Below, one piece after another: positions 60,489-64,000 of a DNA stretch of 64,000 nt. Both the position numbers and the translations under genes were made by a program. The notes below the pieces were generated by a model that did no database searches, was not told the origin of the DNA, and saw nothing but the letters and a program-made list of their open reading frames with translations. The stretch covers positions 1 through 64,000 of the forward strand of contig JAJPHZ010000035.1 of NCBI GenBank assembly GCA_021325025.1, written 5' to 3'. Position 1 is the first letter of the stretch, and the number at the start of each line of letters is the position of its first letter. Source of the DNA: Pseudomonadota bacterium. GTDB taxonomy: Bacteria > Desulfobacterota > Binatia > Binatales > Binataceae.

Positions 60489-60917
60489 CTACATCTCGCT
60501 GTGCACCATCTTGAAGCGGCGGGACTTGAACTTCCACTGATCGCCGACTTTTTCGTACTCGTCCTCGTAGTAGCCGGTGCCGATCCATTTCATCTGCTGG
60601 GCGGCGGAGCGCAATTCGAGATAACAGTTGCCGGTCGCGCGAGTGGGGCTTTTAAGCTCGATGACGATGTTGTGGATGAAGGGCCGGGCGCCGACGCGGT
60701 CGGGTTCGCTGGCATAAAATTGGCGCAGCGCCGCCTGGCCCTTGACCTCGTGCGACGGCCCGGCGCCGCCGGAGGAAAACAAGCCATCTTCAGTAAACAG
60801 ACTCAGTACGCCTTCGAGATTTTTGCTCCACACGTAATGACAGTAGCGCGCCGGCAGATCCCTGATCGCCTCCCGGTCGAGCATTTCGTCTATCAGTTGT
60901 TCCCTGCTCTTTGCCAT
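60489..60917 (-). CDS. NTF2-like (SnoaL-type) protein A
   Basis: 142 aa. MAKSREQLIDEMLDREAIRDLPARYCHYVW opens the NTF2-like fold and ends with YEDEYEKVGDQWKFKSRRFKMVH. No catalytic residue can be assigned. AGAGGAGC lies 9 nt before the ATG; the 20 extra codons upstream lie in a hairpin repeat. It is a close paralogue of the 142-aa protein 190 bp upstream on the same strand, with the same start and end motifs, so the two arose by tandem duplication. Confidence 0.8.
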   Translation of the reverse strand: MAKSREQLIDEMLDREAIRDLPARYCHYVWSKNLEGVLSLFTEDGLFSSGGAGPSHEVKGQAALRQFYASEPDRVGARPFIHNIVIELKSPTRATGNCYLELRSAAQQMKWIGTGYYEDEYEKVGDQWKFKSRRFKMVHSEM

Positions 60918-60964
60918 CGGCTTAGCTCCTCTCTGGAACCTTACCTTTGCCACGCGATCTGATC

Positions 60965-61056
60965 GGCTGCGTGGCACAGGCTCTCCAGCCCGTGATTTCT
61001 GGTGTTCCGAATTCCGGAAAGAATCACCGGCTGGAAGCCTGTGTCACGCGCAGCCA
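60965..61056. repeat. Hairpin repeat element, copy 2
   Basis: A long imperfect inverted repeat: the left arm ggctgcgtggcacaggct continues as ctccagcccgtgatt, and the right arm aatcaccggctgga-agcctgtgtcacgcgcagcc is its near-exact complement, with about 25 nt between. The right end matches that of the element at 20594-20674. It lies between the two NTF2-like paralogues. Confidence 0.65.
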
Positions 61057-61106
61057 GCCGGGTCGCGTGTACCCGCGCGCCAGGCTTGGAATGGCAATTC
61101 GCCGCG

Positions 61107-61535
61107 CTACGAACCCTGATGCAGATTCTTGAAGCGGCGCGCTTTGAATTTCCACTGGCCGCCGACCTTCTCGTATTCGTCGGCGTAGTAGCCCAGCGCC
61201 ATCAGCTTCATCTGCTCGCCGGTGGAGCGGACCTCGGGATAGGACGTGCCGGTGGCATGCGTGGCGTCCTTCAGATCGACCACGATGTTATGGATGTAAG
61301 GCGCCGGACCCGCGCCGGTCGCAACCTGTCCGTAGAATTTACGCAGTGCTTCCTGTCCCTTGACTTCCTGTGGCGCGCCCAGCCCTTCCATCGCAAAGAT
61401 GCCGTCCTCGGTGAACAGGCTCAGTAATCCGTCGAGGTTCTTGGTCCAGATGTAATGGCAATAGCGGACGGGAAGGTCCCTGATCGCCTCGCGATCCAGC
61501 ATCTCGTCAATCAATTGCTCCCTGCTCTTGGCCAT
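61107..61535 (-). CDS. NTF2-like (SnoaL-type) protein B
   Basis: 142 aa paralogue of protein A, starting MAKSREQLIDEMLDREAIRDLPVRYCHYIW. Differences lie in the pocket-lining middle: AMEGLGAPQEVKGQEALRKFYG against SSGGAGPSHEVKGQAALRQFYA, suggesting different ligands. GGAGG lies 9 nt before the ATG. It is downstream of nuoG on the same strand, but 114 bp away. Confidence 0.8.
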   Translation of the reverse strand: MAKSREQLIDEMLDREAIRDLPVRYCHYIWTKNLDGLLSLFTEDGIFAMEGLGAPQEVKGQEALRKFYGQVATGAGPAPYIHNIVVDLKDATHATGTSYPEVRSTGEQMKLMALGYYADEYEKVGGQWKFKARRFKNLHQGS

Positions 61536-61649
61536 GGTGCCAGCCTCCGATCTGCGAGTTTGCGTCTGGCAAGCAGATACCATTGCCGCACTGCTTTATT
61601 CAAACAGCGGCGTCAGCGAAGCTAATGCGATTCGTGTGATGGAGAGCCT

Positions 61650-63236
61650 CTACGCGTTGGCCAGCTTCATCCCGTTGTGGCCCAGCTTGTTGAAATCCAG
61701 GCCGGCGAAAGCCGGTTCGCGCGCCGCGATTTCCGCGAAGATCCGCTCCGCGGTTTGCGGACGCTCCACCTGGTCGAGCACCATGCCGAGATCGGTCAGC
61801 GCCTCGATGGCCGGCTTGGCCTCGCCCGGCGGATCGACGGCGCGATACAGGCGCTGCACCACGCCCTGGAAATTGGTGAAGGTGCCTTCCAGCTCCGGAT
61901 ACGCCGCGATTGGAATCACCTGGTTGGCCATCTGCGCCGTCTCGCAGGCGTCGGTGTCGAAAACGATCAGATAGTCAAGCGGGCCGAAGCGTTTGACGAA
62001 CTCGGCCTCGCCCAACGCACGGACCGCGTCGGCGCGCAGCGCGATCAGCAGCTTGAGCTGACCCGACGCGACCGCCTGTCCCAGGCGCTCCAGGCCGTCG
62101 AGCGCGATACCCTGCGCGATGAGGCCGCGGGTATTGGGGTTTTTGTTGGCGCGGATCAGCAGGTCGTCGTCGCCGCTTAATCCCGGCGGCGTGTAGCTCA
62201 TTGCGCCGATCATGTCCGAGCCGATCACGTCGGTCATGAAGGTCTTGAGCGCGAAGATCTCCTCGTTGGTCGCCTGCGCCCCGACCAGCGCGCCGATCGC
62301 ACGCGCGCCGTGCGCCTCGCCGCATTTGCGAATCGCGTCGGCGGCGCGCCGGATCGCGGCGGAGAAGCTCTCGGGCACCAGATGCTCGCCCGACTGATGC
62401 AGCGCGCGGGTGAGGCGCCGCTCGGTCTGCAGGGTTTTGAAGCTGTGGCGCCCCTCGTCGCACATCCAGTAGCCGTTGACCAGCGGGTTGTGGCGCGGCT
62501 TGTAGCGGTAGAGCTTGCCGTGATTTTCGTAGATGTCGATCGCGCATCCGCGCTCGCATCCGGCGCATACCGAGGGCGTGCGATGCAGGTACCATACGCG
62601 CATGCGGAAGCGGAAGTCCTTCTCGGTCAGCGCGCCCACCGGGCAGATGTCCACGATGTTGCCGGCGTAGTTGTTGTTGAGCTTGCGGCCGGGATAGGTA
62701 TCGATGCGGTTATGGTCGCCGCGCTCGAAAATCGCCAGTTCGCTGGTGTGCGTGACTTCGTCCAGAAAGCGCGTGCAGCGCGCGCACAGGATGCATCGCT
62801 CCTGGTCGAGCATCACGTCGCGGCCGATGTCGATCGCCTTGCCCTTCTTGTTCTTCTTGCCCAGCGGAAAGCGCGAGCCCTGGCGGTCGTAGTCCATGTA
62901 GTAGTCCTGCAGCTTGCACTCGCCCGCCTGGTCGCACACCGGACAGTCGATGGGATGGTTGATGAGCAGGAATTCGAGCACCGCCCGCTGCGCCGCCTTG
63001 ACCCGCTCGTTGTCGGTGTGCACCACCATCCCATCGGCGACCCGGGTGTTGCAGGCGATCTGCAGCTTGGGCATCTTCTCGACTTCGACCAGGCACATGC
63101 GGCAGTTGCCGACCACGCTGAGTGCCGGATGGTAGCAGTAATGCGGGATTTCCATCCCCATCATCTCGGCCGCCTGGATCAAATTGACGCCTTCGGGCGC
63201 GTCGAATTCCTTGCCGTTGATGGTTACCTTGGGCAT
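61650..63236 (-). CDS. nuoG: NADH-quinone oxidoreductase subunit G
   Basis: 528 aa iron-sulfur subunit of complex I. Cluster ligands: N1b [2Fe-2S] Cys34, Cys45, Cys48, Cys62; N5 His94 with Cys98, Cys101, Cys107; N4 Cys148, Cys151, Cys154, Cys198; and the additional CxxCxxxC...C set Cys224, Cys227, Cys231, Cys259 of the N7 type, which many organisms lack. The molybdopterin-like C-terminal domain is shorter than in the 700-900-residue versions. It follows nuoF by 84 bp on the same strand; no ribosome site is clear before the ATG. Confidence 0.95.
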   Translation of the reverse strand: MPKVTINGKEFDAPEGVNLIQAAEMMGMEIPHYCYHPALSVVGNCRMCLVEVEKMPKLQIACNTRVADGMVVHTDNERVKAAQRAVLEFLLINHPIDCPVCDQAGECKLQDYYMDYDRQGSRFPLGKKNKKGKAIDIGRDVMLDQERCILCARCTRFLDEVTHTSELAIFERGDHNRIDTYPGRKLNNNYAGNIVDICPVGALTEKDFRFRMRVWYLHRTPSVCAGCERGCAIDIYENHGKLYRYKPRHNPLVNGYWMCDEGRHSFKTLQTERRLTRALHQSGEHLVPESFSAAIRRAADAIRKCGEAHGARAIGALVGAQATNEEIFALKTFMTDVIGSDMIGAMSYTPPGLSGDDDLLIRANKNPNTRGLIAQGIALDGLERLGQAVASGQLKLLIALRADAVRALGEAEFVKRFGPLDYLIVFDTDACETAQMANQVIPIAAYPELEGTFTNFQGVVQRLYRAVDPPGEAKPAIEALTDLGMVLDQVERPQTAERIFAEIAAREPAFAGLDFNKLGHNGMKLANA

Positions 63237-63320
63237 TTTATGGCTCGCTACAATCAGGCGGCTTTGATACCGCCGCAGACATCCAACCCATCGTTGCCGG
63301 GAAACCTGCGCACGGCGCTG

Positions 63321-64000
63321 CTATGACGCCGCGCGTAGCGCCGCCGCTTCCTGAGCGCGAAACGGGCAGCGCTTTTGCCTGACATGCTCGATGAACTCGT
63401 CCTTGAACTTGGGCACGAAGCTCTTGACCGGCATCGACAGGCTGTCGGCCAGCACGCAGATGGTGTTGCCTTCCATATTGGAGGCGACGCTGATCAGGTA
63501 GTCGAGGTCAGCCATCGTGCCGCGCCCCGCCTCCAGGTCGATCAGCATCTTCTCGATCCATCCGGTGCCTTCGCGGCACGGCGTGCACTGGCCGCACGAC
63601 TCGTGATGGTAGAAGTGGGCGATGGTGCGCAGCGCCCGCACCATGCAGGTGTCCTCGTTCATCACCATCACCCCCGCCGTGCCCATCAGGGAGCCGGCCG
63701 CGCGCACCGATTCGAAATCCATGTTGACCTTGACCGCCTCTTCGGCGGTGAAGATCGGGAACGATGACCCGCCCGGGATGACGCCCTTTAACTTGCGCCC
63801 GTTCAGCATCCCGCCGCCGACGTCGTAGATCAGGTCCTTGAGCGGAAAGCCCATCGGCAGTTCGTACAGGCCCGGCTTGTTGATGTGGCCGGACAGGCAG
63901 AACAGTTTGATGCCGGGGCTTTTTTCGGGGCCGATCGATTTGTACCAGTCGGCGCCGCGCTTGATGATCCATGGCACGTTGCTCAGGGTCTCGACGTTGT
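63321..64000 (-). CDS. nuoF: NADH-quinone oxidoreductase subunit F (partial)
   Basis: The 226 C-terminal residues are present; the 5' end lies beyond the window. NVETLSNVPWIIKRGADWY continues the FMN-binding domain, GHINKPGLYELPMG the SLBB-like part, and ESCGQCTPCREGTGW holds three N3 [4Fe-4S] cysteines with the fourth in TICVLAD. It accepts hydride from NADH on FMN and passes electrons to N3 and then NuoG. The FDEFIEHV-like end is typical. The rest of the nuo operon probably lies further up on the minus strand. Confidence 0.95.
   Translation of the reverse strand, partial: NVETLSNVPWIIKRGADWYKSIGPEKSPGIKLFCLSGHINKPGLYELPMGFPLKDLIYDVGGGMLNGRKLKGVIPGGSSFPIFTAEEAVKVNMDFESVRAAGSLMGTAGVMVMNEDTCMVRALRTIAHFYHHESCGQCTPCREGTGWIEKMLIDLEAGRGTMADLDYLISVASNMEGNTICVLADSLSMPVKSFVPKFKDEFIEHVRQKRCPFRAQEAAALRAAS

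Overview
The window is a high-GC (roughly 63-66% by eye), gene-dense bacterial chromosome segment. It carries about 55 protein-coding genes and no rRNA, tRNA, IS element or CRISPR array that I can recognise. The gene mix is amidohydrolases, acyl-CoA enzymes, a P450, a full cofG-cofH-cofD-cofE set for coenzyme F420, complex I genes and an imuA-imuB-dnaE2 mutasome. This fits an environmental, aerobic, lipid- and xenobiotic-degrading proteobacterium-like lineage. The combination resembles uncultured phyla such as Candidatus Binatota or Rokubacteria, but that placement is inference; nothing in the window fixes the taxon.

Layout. 1-9.7 kb: astA, an M20 peptidase, an N-acyl-D-amino-acid deacylase-like amidohydrolase, an NAD(P)-binding epimerase, an aldo/keto reductase, an MBL-fold hydrolase and a large lipoprotein. 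9.9-21.4 kb: a CocE/NonD hydrolase, SGNH and YdcF-like envelope proteins, an amidohydrolase, small alpha/beta-barrel and NTF2-like proteins, a TPR protein, a Tat-type MsrB, a THUMP methyltransferase and EF-P. 21.5-30 kb: a three-repeat secreted protein preceded by a 48-aa membrane peptide, YgfZ, then a plus-strand run of amidohydrolase, enoyl-CoA hydratase, acyl-CoA synthetase and enoyl-CoA hydratase, with two desulforedoxin-like proteins. 30.2-33.6 kb: a minus-strand operon of secreted beta-propeller, radical SAM protein and P450. 33.7-39.4 kb: secreted and PAP2 proteins, acyl-CoA dehydrogenase, a lone Rieske protein, an alpha/beta hydrolase, ispF and a small membrane protein. 39.3-44 kb: a 2-oxo acid dehydrogenase E1alpha-E1beta-E2 operon with moeA. 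44.3-47.8 kb: a giant secreted NHL/Ig-like protein. 47.8-53 kb: cofG-cofH-cofD-cofE and a polyprenyl diphosphate synthase. 53-60.4 kb: an amidohydrolase and imuA-imuB-dnaE2. 60.5-64 kb: two tandem NTF2-like paralogues, nuoG and the C-terminal part of nuoF (cut by the window edge).

Working together: the cof genes make the F420 precursor FO and carry it to F420-0 and its glutamylated form. imuA/imuB/dnaE2 form a translesion-synthesis system. The E1/E2 and acyl-CoA genes feed reducing power to complex I and a possible Rieske branch. The least explained items are the operon pairing a radical SAM protein with an unusual CX7CX2C cluster motif with a P450 and a propeller, the three-repeat secreted protein with its membrane peptide, two back-to-back perfect palindromes at 16.33-16.43 kb, and palindromic inserts read in frame inside imuA and dnaE2.
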